A DNA stretch of 10,872 nt from an uncultured Corynebacterium sp. (GCF_946222305.1 NZ_CAMIHZ010000046.1:1-10872); one strand, 5' to 3'. Counted from the first letter of the stretch, positions 1-7,606 are shown. Program-made: numbers and translations. Notes: generated by a model not told the origin, from the letters alone.

Positions 1-5
1 CCCTA

Positions 6-22
6 GGGGTACCCCGCGGGGT
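6..22. terminator. GC-rich overlapping palindromes after pknL
   Basis: Two overlapping perfect palindromes, GGGGTACCCC (6-15) and ACCCCGCGGGGT (11-22), lie 34 bp past the pknL stop codon. A further near-palindrome, CAGGACTCCTG (44-54), sits directly behind the stop. They could form a hairpin that ends the leftward pknL transcript. No T-run follows on that strand, so a canonical intrinsic terminator is not shown. The window edge hides what lies beyond. Confidence 0.25.
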
Positions 23-55
23 GGAAGCCCCCTCGAGACGGTGCAGGACTCCTGG

Positions 56-2482
56 TTACAGCGTCCGCACCGTCACTTTTGTGCCTTTGGCAGCTCTGGC
101 ATTAGGGCCGGGGCTTTGGCTGATCACTAGGCCCTTTTTTCGGCCGTCAATCTCCACCTCGAAGCCTTCGTCTTCCAAGCGCTTCTTGGCGTCCTTGCCA
201 GACATGCCGAAGACCAACGGCACGCGGGCCGAGGAGGAAATCTCCAAATCTACCGTGTCTCCGCGGTTGAGTGTGGTTCCCTTTTCCGGTTTGGAGCGGA
301 TGACTTGCCCGGACTCGTAATCACGGTCGTCCGATTCGCGGATGTCGCCAACCGTCAGTCCCGCCTTCTGCAGCATGGATTTCGCGCGCTCTAGATCGAT
401 ACCGCGCAGGTCGGGCACCTCAATGGGGGCCGGCCCCTTGCTCAGGTGAAAGATGACTCGCGAGGACGTATTCACCTCTGAACCCGCCGATGGCTCAACC
501 GTGGCTACCTTGCCTTTGGGGACTTGCTCGCTATAAACTTCATCGCCCATTTTCCCCGTGAGGGTGCGCTCTTTCAGCTTGGCCTGATAGCTCGCGGCAT
601 CGTCTGTTGGCCCAGGCTGCGGCACGGTCGGCCGGCCAAGTGAAACGAGCACCGCTACCTGGCTTCCCCGCGGCACTCTTTGGTTAAAAGATGGCTCAGT
701 TCCAATCACCGACTGCCGAGCCACGGAGTCGGAATATGCCTTCTTGAGCTCGGTGCTAAACCCCGCCTCCTGCACCGCCGCTTGCGCGCTCGCCTCGTCC
801 ATCCCCACCACTTGGGGAATATCGCCGTAGCGGCCACTAGTCACCCACCAGCCTCCGACAGCCACCGCCGCCACCAGCATGAGCAGCACGACTGTCCACA
901 CGATCGTCGACCCTTTGCTGCGGTTGGTGAGCTTCTTTCCGGTGGCACGGGCCGGGGATTTTTGGTGTCTAGACGCCACCCCGGCCGTGTTGTTTCCCAT
1001 CACTGCCTGGGACACTGGCTGAGCGTGCCGATCATGTGGCATGTTCACATCCGCATACGGGGCAACATGCTGATCTTCGCGGTAGCCAGCGGGCTGGTGC
1101 AGCGGATATGCAGCGGTTTGGGGAGAATCGAAACGCTCGTGACCCCCGGGGTGCCCGGTTGGTGCGACATAACCTGATTCACTGGCTGCCACAGCCGGGA
1201 TTCCAGCTCCGGCCGCTCCTAAAGCAGCCGCTCCGGAGTGACTGGAAATATCTCCTGCTCGTGCAGAGACTGCGCTGGCTCCCCATCCCGCAGCTCCGGC
1301 TGCACCTGTCGCCCCAGCCACACCTGCAGCCCTACCGCCGGGACCAAAGAAACCGGGTTGCTCCACGCGAGTTTCACCCGGGTCTTGGTAACCACGTTCT
1401 TCGTAACCGTGCTCCTCGTAGTTATGGTTGGGCGATACCGGCCCCAGCGTGCGGGTGCCCGTGCCACCGGGTGGGTGCAAAGTCACCGCACGGGTGGACA
1501 TATCCTCGTGATCCCACGATAAACGCTCGCCGAAATCGGATCCCTCCAGAGCACGCATGACAGCTGAATCCTGGGGCACAGGCACGACGAAGTCTGGCAG
1601 ATTCAAACGATGGGCGGTCTTCTCCACGGCGTTGAGAAATTCGGTGCCATTGGCGAAGCGCCGCGAAGGATCGCGGTGGCTGGCCCGCGCAACGAGCATG
1701 TCCAAGGGCGCGGGAACACCTTCGATGATGCGAGATGGGGAGGGGACGTCCTTGTCAAGACGCAACATTGCGGTGTCCTCCGGGGAGGTACCACGGAACG
1801 GCAGCTCACCGGTGAGCAGCTCGTAGAGGAGAATGCCGGCAGAATAAATATCGCTGCGCTCGTCCAGCGGTTCGTCGCGCACTTGCTCGGGCGAAAGGTA
1901 TCCGGCGGTTCCGATGACCTGACCATTGGGGACCATAGAGCGTTCGTTGGAGCGAACGCCGGGAAAAGTATCGTGCTGAGTAGTGTTGATTGCACGCACC
2001 AAACCGAAGTCCGCGAGTTTTACGTTATTGCGTTTCGAACGATCGCTGATCAGAACGTTATCCGGTTTGATATCGCGGTGAATCATGCCTGATTCATGGG
2101 CGACTGACAAAGCAGTGAGCACTGAACGCATCACCGAGATCGCGGCGTGCGGTGGCATGGGTCCACGCTCGGAGAGGAGTTCTCGCAAGGATCCGCCCGT
2201 GACAAGTTCCATGACGAGAAACACGTAGTCTTCATCCACGCCTTGATCGAAGACATTCACCAGCGTGGGGTGATTGAGCTTGGCGACGGCGCGGGCTTCG
2301 CGCCCAAAGCGCTTGCGGAATTTCGATTCCCTCGCCAGTTGGGGATCCATGACCTTCACAGCGACTTCCCGGTCGAGACGGGTATCTACCGCCGTGTACA
2401 CAGTCGACATCCCACCGCGCGCGATCTGGGCAGCAATGCGGTAGCGCCCTTCCAGCAGGTCTCCGGGGTACAGGTCGGTCAC
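56..2482 (-). CDS. pknL: PASTA-domain Ser/Thr protein kinase PknL
   Basis: Membrane receptor-type eukaryotic-like Ser/Thr kinase of 808 aa. The N-terminal kinase domain (about 14-290) has the Gly-rich loop (20-29), the ATP-binding Lys43 in AVKV, the catalytic loop HRDIKPDN (135-142), DFG (158-160) and SPE (197-199), so it should be active. A roughly 230-aa linker follows, with an Ala/Gly-rich part at 382-433. One membrane helix lies at about 526-546 after a basic stretch. Outside the membrane are PASTA-type repeats at about 554-615, 617-683 (degenerate), 686-748 and 752-808, a module known to bind peptidoglycan or lipid II. Mycobacterial PknL lacks PASTA; corynebacterial PknL has it. The start is GTG at 2482, with AAGGA at 2494-2498 ahead of it. 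Divergent from its probable substrate gene. The activation loop (158-199) is about ten residues longer than I expect from PknB-type kinases. The name rests on domains plus synteny. Confidence 0.93.
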   Translation of the reverse strand: MTDLYPGDLLEGRYRIAAQIARGGMSTVYTAVDTRLDREVAVKVMDPQLARESKFRKRFGREARAVAKLNHPTLVNVFDQGVDEDYVFLVMELVTGGSLRELLSERGPMPPHAAISVMRSVLTALSVAHESGMIHRDIKPDNVLISDRSKRNNVKLADFGLVRAINTTQHDTFPGVRSNERSMVPNGQVIGTAGYLSPEQVRDEPLDERSDIYSAGILLYELLTGELPFRGTSPEDTAMLRLDKDVPSPSRIIEGVPAPLDMLVARASHRDPSRRFANGTEFLNAVEKTAHRLNLPDFVVPVPQDSAVMRALEGSDFGERLSWDHEDMSTRAVTLHPPGGTGTRTLGPVSPNHNYEEHGYEERGYQDPGETRVEQPGFFGPGGRAAGVAGATGAAGAAGWGASAVSARAGDISSHSGAAALGAAGAGIPAVAASESGYVAPTGHPGGHERFDSPQTAAYPLHQPAGYREDQHVAPYADVNMPHDRHAQPVSQAVMGNNTAGVASRHQKSPARATGKKLTNRSKGSTIVWTVVLLMLVAAVAVGGWWVTSGRYGDIPQVVGMDEASAQAAVQEAGFSTELKKAYSDSVARQSVIGTEPSFNQRVPRGSQVAVLVSLGRPTVPQPGPTDDAASYQAKLKERTLTGKMGDEVYSEQVPKGKVATVEPSAGSEVNTSSRVIFHLSKGPAPIEVPDLRGIDLERAKSMLQKAGLTVGDIRESDDRDYESGQVIRSKPEKGTTLNRGDTVDLEISSSARVPLVFGMSGKDAKKRLEDEGFEVEIDGRKKGLVISQSPGPNARAAKGTKVTVRTL

Positions 2483-2543
2483 GATCTAGGCAGTCCTTAG
2501 CGAGGTGTAGCGAAAGCAATATGGTCGTGTTTTAATCCACGTC

Positions 2544-2549
2544 ATTCTA
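2544..2549 (-). promoter_or_regulatory. Probable -10 element of pknL
   Basis: Reads TAGAAT on the minus strand, a good match to the actinobacterial -10 consensus TANNNT/TATAAT. It implies transcription starting near 2537 and a leader of about 55 nt that contains AAGGA before the GTG start. I see no convincing -35 hexamer at the expected distance. Confidence 0.45.
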
Positions 2550-2618
2550 CTGTAACCGTTGCCCGCGACAGCCCCGAACTGGTGTTGAGGTGGCAGGCGC
2601 GGGCAGCGTGGCGTCGGA

Positions 2619-2624
2619 TAGAAT
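2619..2624 (+). promoter_or_regulatory. Probable -10 of a leaderless Rv2175c-like mRNA
   Basis: TAGAAT ends 8 nt before the GTG at 2633. A start site the usual 6-9 nt downstream would fall at or within two bases of the start codon, so the mRNA is probably leaderless. No Shine-Dalgarno sequence precedes this GTG, which agrees. No good -35 hexamer is visible. Confidence 0.45.
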
Positions 2625-2632
2625 CAAACACC

Positions 2633-3046
2633 GTGAGTAACAAGAGCACCCCCAAGTACGCCTCCCACCACGAGCCCATGATCCTGGAGGAAAAGACCGA
2701 TGGAGTTCCCGCCGGCGAGAAGGTCGTGAGCCTCCCGGATGCGGCCGAACGCATGGGCATTGTCGTCACCCGCGTGATGGATATGCTGCGCAACAAACAG
2801 CTGGCGGCCGTGACGATCGACGGTGTTCGGTTCGTGCCGGAGCGATTCTTCAACGACAATGGCGAGCTGAACAAGTTTGTCCCCGGTGTGCTGTCTCTAC
2901 TCAGTGATGGTGGCTACACCGTGGAAGAGACGATGGACTACCTCTTTACCGACGATGACTCGTTGCCGGGCCGTCCAGTAGACGCCCTGCACGGGCACTT
3001 GGCCCGCGAAGTTATGCGACGGACGCAGGCGATGGCTTTGATTTAG
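2633..3046 (+). CDS. Rv2175c-like winged-helix DNA-binding protein
   Basis: Small cytoplasmic protein of 137 aa, comparable in size to M. tuberculosis Rv2175c, a winged-helix DNA-binding protein that PknL phosphorylates on an N-terminal Thr. The helix-turn-helix/wing region is about residues 30-70: the VSLPDAAERMG helix, a second helix through VMDMLRNKQL, then AVTIDGVRFVP as the wing. The N-terminal tail (1-30) looks disordered and carries Thr6 followed by Pro, a candidate phosphosite. The C-terminal half is helical and acidic around 107-110. I chose GTG at 2633 over the upstream GTG at 2582 because a -10 hexamer lies just before it and the extra 17 residues (RWQARAAWRR-type) look like translated promoter DNA. 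It is divergent from pknL, and its last 35 bp overlap the end of mptA on the other strand. Identity rests on synteny and fold; DNA targets are unknown. Confidence 0.85.
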   Translation: MSNKSTPKYASHHEPMILEEKTDGVPAGEKVVSLPDAAERMGIVVTRVMDMLRNKQLAAVTIDGVRFVPERFFNDNGELNKFVPGVLSLLSDGGYTVEETMDYLFTDDDSLPGRPVDALHGHLAREVMRRTQAMALI

Positions 3047-4607
3047 CCTGCGCTTCCTTGTTTTCGCCGGCGAGCACTTCCCACTCGTCGGTTTTTTCTT
3101 GTGGCAAGCCGGGACGGTAGCCGAAGGCATTCTGGGCGAGCCACCACATGACGGCTGCGCCCAGCACAACCCACCACAGAACATATAAGCGGTTGTTACC
3201 ACCGCCATCGAACATTACGGCCAACCACATGCAGAACACAGCGGTTAAGAAAATGACCTGACGGCGGGTGACCCACAGTGCCAACAGAGCCAGCGGGGCA
3301 GCGTAGTACCACGGCAAAGTCACGGTGTTGAAGATGCAGGTCACGATGTAGGCGAAGGTCATGCCCTTGATGGCTGCGCGCTCATCGGCGCGAAATAGCC
3401 ACCACGACAGCACTAGGCCGATAGCCATGGCGATCGTTGACCACGGACGCACGGCCGAAACCAACGAGTTGAAAGTGATGGAGTCGTCTATGCGGGACAA
3501 GATGGGCTCCAAAGTGGAAGCCACGAAGGTGGGCAGCGCCAGTGGGTTAATCACCTTGGAGTTGCCGGTGAGCTCGCTGATCCAGCCGAAGGTTTGACCG
3601 GAGAGGATCGTTACGGCCCATACGATGACCACGGTGATGGCGAGCGAAACCACACCGGTCCACACCAATGTGAGAAATCGTGGCAGGGTTTCGCGCCAGA
3701 TGGGTTTGGCAATCGCGCCGTAGCGATTGACCGGTAGACGGCCGGCAATGCGGCACACCATGATCCACACGATGAACGGCATGGCGATAAACGCGGTGGC
3801 CTTCAAAGAACCGCCCACCGCGACCAGTGCTACCGCAAGGAAACCACCAAGAGCTGGGCGCAGCTCTAAGGCGGCTACCAGGGCAGCGAGTACTAGCGCC
3901 ATCATGATGTTCTCGTTGTGCATGCCACCGACGAGGTGGATCACACTCAGTGGGTTGAACACTCCCAGCCATACCGCGACTTCGGACCTCACCCCGCAGT
4001 GCGGTGCCAACCGCCACATTGCCCACGCCATGATCAGCACACTGGCGATCGACAGCGCCTTGAAAACAATCGTGCCGGCCGTGATGTTATCGCCGGTGAT
4101 GGTGGTGATGACCTTGCCCAACCCCAGGTGCAATGGACCGTATGGGGTGGTGGTGTTACGCCAATCGGCGGATACCTCGAATAGCAGGGGACCGGGGTTG
4201 GCGGCTGCGCCGTGTTTGTAGGCATCGATTCCATCGCGCGCCAGTGTGCCCTGCATGAGGTAGGAATACAGATCCCGAGACATCAATGGCCCGGCCAAGG
4301 CCAAAGGGCCAATCCATGCTGCGATGGCCGAACGAGTGAGTGTGGCACCGCGGCGCAGAATGTGTCCGCCAATCATGGCCCAGCTCGCTGCCAAGAGCAG
4401 AATGCCGATCCACAACAGAATCACAAAGATGCCCGAGAAGTGGCCGAACGTCAGGGCATCCAGTCCCAAAGCTTGCATGATGCCACCACGGGCACGGATC
4501 GCTCCGACGGTATGCGAGCAGATGGTGACGATGATCGAGCCGATCAGCCCAATCGTCACCGCCCGTGCATAGGATGCGCGCCGAAGTTTTTCTGACAGTC
4601 GATTCAT
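3012..4607 (-). CDS. mptA: Alpha-(1->6)-mannopyranosyltransferase MptA
   Basis: Polytopic GT-C glycosyltransferase of about 531 aa. The family transfers mannose from polyprenyl-phosphate-mannose onto the growing alpha-1,6-mannan backbone of lipomannan and lipoarabinomannan at the outer face of the plasma membrane. The sequence shows many hydrophobic segments (about 17-37, 60-85, 92-110, 180-200, 232-262, 270-288, 315-337, 393-406, 414-448, 453-467, 474-492). The loop after the third segment has SRDLYSY (111-117) with the acidic residue typical of GT-C catalytic loops. Further family motifs are TPYGPLHLG (155-163) and GGMHNEN (228-234). The Lys/Ser-rich C-terminal tail is cytoplasmic-looking. 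MptA rather than MptB is chosen because the neighbours match those of Rv2174. ATG at 4607 is preceded directly by an in-frame GTG (4610); neither has a clear Shine-Dalgarno. It begins 15 bp after the crtI-like stop, so coupling is likely. The 3' end overlaps the convergent gene by 35 bp. Confidence 0.88.
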   Translation of the reverse strand: MNRLSEKLRRASYARAVTIGLIGSIIVTICSHTVGAIRARGGIMQALGLDALTFGHFSGIFVILLWIGILLLAASWAMIGGHILRRGATLTRSAIAAWIGPLALAGPLMSRDLYSYLMQGTLARDGIDAYKHGAAANPGPLLFEVSADWRNTTTPYGPLHLGLGKVITTITGDNITAGTIVFKALSIASVLIMAWAMWRLAPHCGVRSEVAVWLGVFNPLSVIHLVGGMHNENIMMALVLAALVAALELRPALGGFLAVALVAVGGSLKATAFIAMPFIVWIMVCRIAGRLPVNRYGAIAKPIWRETLPRFLTLVWTGVVSLAITVVIVWAVTILSGQTFGWISELTGNSKVINPLALPTFVASTLEPILSRIDDSITFNSLVSAVRPWSTIAMAIGLVLSWWLFRADERAAIKGMTFAYIVTCIFNTVTLPWYYAAPLALLALWVTRRQVIFLTAVFCMWLAVMFDGGGNNRLYVLWWVVLGAAVMWWLAQNAFGYRPGLPQEKTDEWEVLAGENKEAQAKSKPSPASVA

Positions 4608-4622
4608 CACTTGTATTGTCGC

Positions 4623-6308
4623 TTATCGAACCCCACCGCCGGTAATCCGGCGCGCTGCCAGCGCACCCGACAAGATCACGGTGGGAACGCCTACACCCGG
4701 GGTCGTGCCTGTGCCTGCTAATACCAGGTTATTGATCCCAAAAGCTGCCCGGTTACGTGGCCGGAATGGCCCGGTTTGGGTAAACGTGTGTGCCAACGAA
4801 AACGGCGTGCCCGCGGCGAAACCATGGTCTTTGGCCCAGCTGCGCGGTGTTTCCACGCGCGCGACCGCCAACGAGTCCTGCAGGCCGTGGAAGCCGCGCT
4901 GCTCCATTTCATCCAACAGCTCGCTCACATAAGGCTCGGCGACATCTGCCCAATGCTGCGCTCCACGCTGCAGATTCGGCGTGGGAGCCAAGATGCTGAG
5001 AGGCTCGAATTCGCCCTCGGCGCCGAATCGGCGCGAAGGAGCACTGACCGCAGGGCGGGTCACCAGAAGGGAAGGATCGCTCATCAACTCGCCACGGCTG
5101 ACGAGTTCAGTAAAGGTCTGGTCCCATTTCTCACCAAAACTGATGGTGTGGTGCTGCTGGCTCGGCCAACTCTCTGTGATCGATCGTGGAATGGAGCCGT
5201 GGATAACCACCGCAGATGGCGACCAGTTGTACTTCATTTTGCGCCGGCGCGGTTGCAGCGGGCGGCCCAGCAAATCCGCGGTGGTGCCCAAATCGGCAGT
5301 AGAAATCACCGCATCGGGCATAAGATGCTCGCCCCGTGCTGTCCGGACCCCACGGATCTCGTCATCGGCAATATCTACCTCGACCACCGGATCGCCCAGA
5401 ATGATCTCCACCCCGGCATCCTGCGCGACCTTGGCCATCGCTTCAGGCACTTCACCGATGTTGTCCTGGGGGTAGAACACACCCATCGTGGAATCCATAT
5501 GCGAAATCACCGCGTACACGGCTCGCGCCTGCTTCGGCGCCGTTCCCGCATACAGCGCCTGGAACGTAAACAGCTTCTCTAGCTCGTTATCCCCGAGATG
5601 CTTCCGGGTCACTGATCCCAGGTTGCCGAAGGCGCCCAGTGTGGCTAGGTGGCCTAGGTCCGACGCCGCGGCGGGCGTGGAAACCAAATCCAGTAGACCA
5701 TCGAAATCAGCGGCGAGAAAGTTGTCGTATGCTGCCTCGAAGACCTCTCCCGTCCACGCACGGTGCCGGTTGTAGCCGGCTACCAAGCGCGCTGCCTCTT
5801 CGCTGCCACGGCTGCCGAACTTATCATTGGCGAAGCGGGTGATTTCGGCGCGCATGCTGTCGGCGTCGGAATAAAGATCAAGGTGCCTACCCGAAGCAAA
5901 GAGACCACGGTAGGCCGGCTGCAACCGGCGGAAACTCAAGCCGACGTCTTCCGGGGTGCGACCAACCGCAGCGAGGGCGGAGGTGACAAGTTGTGGCATC
6001 GTGAAGACGGTCGCGCCGGTATCCGCACGGAACTCGCCGTGGGCGCTAGTGAGGGTTTCCGTGGTACATCGACCGCCGACGTGGGAGGCAGCCTCGATGA
6101 TAGTGACTTTCCGTCCAGCGCCACGCAGTCGGAGAGCTGCCGATAGCCCCGACAGGCCGGCGCCGATAATGACGATGTGACTGCTATCGCCCGATCGGGA
6201 GTGGACGAGCTTACGACGGGTGGGCAACGTTAGCGGGATCGCTGGATTGGGGAGGTTAAGGTGGCGCCGCGGGCGCAGTGGGGTGGAACTGGTGGGACGG
6301 GATTTCAT
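4623..6308 (-). CDS. CrtI-type FAD-dependent oxidoreductase (phytoene desaturase family)
   Basis: Flavoprotein of 561 aa in the phytoene desaturase/amine oxidase superfamily, which adds or removes double bonds on polyisoprenoids. The FAD-binding beta-alpha-beta fold is IVIIGAGLSGLSAALRL (45-61), with GxGxxG at 49-54, Glu72 ending the second strand, and GGR at 78-80. The C-terminal signature AGTGTTPGVGVPTVILSG (531-548) matches the conserved CrtI tail that closes the FAD site. The length is slightly above the usual 490-550 aa because of a Pro/Arg-rich 43-residue N-terminal extension. AGGCAGG (6317-6323) sits 8 nt before the ATG at 6308 and supports that start. It lies between a prenyl diphosphate synthase and mptA on one strand, but no phytoene synthase (crtB) or cyclase is in the window. 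The substrate could be a C30/C40 carotenoid made elsewhere, or a polyprenyl chain; I cannot decide. Family is sure, activity is not. Confidence 0.82.
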   Translation of the reverse strand: MKSRPTSSTPLRPRRHLNLPNPAIPLTLPTRRKLVHSRSGDSSHIVIIGAGLSGLSAALRLRGAGRKVTIIEAASHVGGRCTTETLTSAHGEFRADTGATVFTMPQLVTSALAAVGRTPEDVGLSFRRLQPAYRGLFASGRHLDLYSDADSMRAEITRFANDKFGSRGSEEAARLVAGYNRHRAWTGEVFEAAYDNFLAADFDGLLDLVSTPAAASDLGHLATLGAFGNLGSVTRKHLGDNELEKLFTFQALYAGTAPKQARAVYAVISHMDSTMGVFYPQDNIGEVPEAMAKVAQDAGVEIILGDPVVEVDIADDEIRGVRTARGEHLMPDAVISTADLGTTADLLGRPLQPRRRKMKYNWSPSAVVIHGSIPRSITESWPSQQHHTISFGEKWDQTFTELVSRGELMSDPSLLVTRPAVSAPSRRFGAEGEFEPLSILAPTPNLQRGAQHWADVAEPYVSELLDEMEQRGFHGLQDSLAVARVETPRSWAKDHGFAAGTPFSLAHTFTQTGPFRPRNRAAFGINNLVLAGTGTTPGVGVPTVILSGALAARRITGGGVR

Positions 6309-6340
6309 GACGTTAACCTGCCTGGATGACGCTGGGTGAT

Positions 6341-6371
6341 GGCTAGGGCTGAGGGGGGGGCTAGGGCTAGG
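6341..6371 (-). repeat. CTAG-rich repeats and C8 tract in the idsA-crtI gap
   Basis: The 76-bp gap between the idsA stop and the crtI-like start holds a 10-bp direct repeat GGCTAGGGCT (6341-6350 and 6359-6368, plus-strand reading). Between the copies is an 8-G run (6353-6360), so the mRNA carries a C-tract. CTAG, often rare in bacteria, occurs three times in 28 bp. TAGGGCTAGG at 6362-6371 recurs exactly at 9271-9280. The RNA is C-rich with little secondary structure, which could suit Rho loading. The function is unknown. Confidence 0.5.
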
Positions 6372-6384
6372 CCCGAGAATCTGT

Positions 6385-7557
6385 TTAATAGGACCGGGCT
6401 GTGAGCTTGCGAGCGTAGCCTTCGAGCTCGGCTGTCAGGTCGGAGCTCAAACCGGCCTCGTGGATATGCGCGATGGCCCGCTCGGATTTTTCTGCAATGA
6501 GGGTTTCGATGTGATCGGCGGCGCCGCTGTCACGGATAATGCTGCGCAACTCGTCTACATCTGCCTCCGCGCTGACGTGGCCCAAACCCTCGCGGAGCGT
6601 GGCAACCTGAGTTTCCGTACCCATCTGCAGGGCGGAACCGATGAGGACCGTGCGCTTACCGGTGCGAAGGTCATCGCCACTGGGCTTGCCCGTGACATCG
6701 GGATCCCCGAACACCCCCAGCTGGTCATCGCGCAGCTGGAACGCCACTCCGATGTCCTCCCCGATAGTGCGCAGAAATTCGATCAGTTCCTCATCCGCGC
6801 CTGCCAGGGCTGCACCCACATGGAGCGGACGGGCCACCGTGTAGCTGGCGGTTTTGTACTTGATCACGTCCCAGGCGTGGTCCACTTTCTCGGTACCACT
6901 GGCTTCCACGGCAATGTCCAGAATTTGCCCACCGATCACCTCTGTCCGCATGGCGCGCCACGCCCGGCGACATTGCCGCAAACGCTGTGTGCTGAGATCG
7001 GATTCGAGCAGTAGGTCATCTGCCCATGCCAGCGCGAGGTCACCAGTGAGGATTGCTTGACTAATTCCATAGTGTTCCGAACTGCCGAGCCACTGGCGTT
7101 CCCGGTGGTGTTGCTCGAACTCGCGGTGCACGGTGGGGTTGCCACGCCGGGTATCGGACCGATCAATGATGTCGTCGTGGATCAGGGCACACGCTTGGAT
7201 GAACTCGCAGGCGCTGATGGCAGAGAGTAATTCGTTGGCCAGCTGGTCTTCGTTCTCGTGAGCCCCCAGTGAACCGTTTGCTCCGGATGCACTGCCGTGA
7301 GATTCCATTCCGGCGCGCACTCCGGCCCAGGCGAAAGTCGGGCGCACGCGCTTGCCGCCGCCGACAATGAAGTCGCCCAACACCTCAATGGCCTGCGTAA
7401 ACAAGGGATTGATACCCCAGAATTCTTGGAAGGAAGAGGCGAGGTACTGATTGAGACGATGGTTCACAGCGGCGGGGACTGCGCTCAGAGGGGCATGCAA
7501 CGCCCAATCTTGTGGAGCGGAGAAGGATGACGAAAAAGCATTGCCCTGGTTACTCAT
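6385..7557 (-). CDS. idsA: Polyprenyl diphosphate synthase, IdsA/GGPP-synthase type
   Basis: Class I trans-prenyltransferase of 390 aa that condenses isopentenyl diphosphate with an allylic diphosphate, giving C15-C20 or longer products. It has the entry motif GGGKRVRP, the first Asp-rich motif as HDDIID with the following RRG, the conserved GD(L/I)ALA segment, and the second Asp-rich region as QLRDDQLGVFGD followed by TGKPSGDDLRTGKRT. The DDxxG form of the second motif is common in actinobacterial enzymes. Product length cannot be read from the sequence; GGPP or a short-chain precursor for decaprenyl phosphate is plausible, and the same position in M. tuberculosis holds idsA2. I chose ATG at 7557 rather than 7578: a -10 hexamer lies 8 nt upstream of it, and the in-frame ATG at 7578 lies above that element. 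First gene of the operon with the crtI-like gene and mptA, and divergent from metF. Confidence 0.9.
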   Translation of the reverse strand: MSNQGNAFSSSFSAPQDWALHAPLSAVPAAVNHRLNQYLASSFQEFWGINPLFTQAIEVLGDFIVGGGKRVRPTFAWAGVRAGMESHGSASGANGSLGAHENEDQLANELLSAISACEFIQACALIHDDIIDRSDTRRGNPTVHREFEQHHRERQWLGSSEHYGISQAILTGDLALAWADDLLLESDLSTQRLRQCRRAWRAMRTEVIGGQILDIAVEASGTEKVDHAWDVIKYKTASYTVARPLHVGAALAGADEELIEFLRTIGEDIGVAFQLRDDQLGVFGDPDVTGKPSGDDLRTGKRTVLIGSALQMGTETQVATLREGLGHVSAEADVDELRSIIRDSGAADHIETLIAEKSERAIAHIHEAGLSSDLTAELEGYARKLTARSY

Positions 7558-7565
7558 AGTGCCCC

Positions 7566-7571
7566 AGTCTA
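7566..7571 (-). promoter_or_regulatory. Probable -10 of the idsA operon
   Basis: Minus-strand TAGACT lies 8 nt before the ATG at 7557, implying a leaderless or nearly leaderless mRNA. TTGACT (minus strand, 7586-7591) resembles a -35 hexamer, but the 14-nt spacer is short. An alternative -10, CAAAAT (7577-7582, minus), would give a leader of about 13 nt. Confidence 0.4.
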
Positions 7572-7606
7572 GAGGCATTTTGTCGAGTCAAGGTCATCGG
7601 CAAAAG

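Noticed and set aside
1036..1560. A 174-codon open frame on the plus strand opposite pknL
   Set aside because: It is antisense to the PknL linker and its composition mirrors the Ala/Gly/His codons of that linker. No motif or start signal supports it.
2582..2632. An upstream GTG start for the Rv2175c-like protein
   Set aside because: The added residues run through the -10 hexamer and spacer, and no Shine-Dalgarno precedes that GTG.
3547..4026. A 159-codon open frame on the minus strand within mptA in another frame
   Set aside because: It overlaps a membrane-protein gene with good motifs, and its Arg/His/Gly-rich translation is a typical frame shadow.
4776..5582. A 268-codon open frame on the plus strand opposite the crtI-like gene
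   Set aside because: It lies wholly antisense to a gene with clear FAD motifs, has no family-like pattern and is rich in Arg/His/Cys, as expected from the complement of GC-biased codons.
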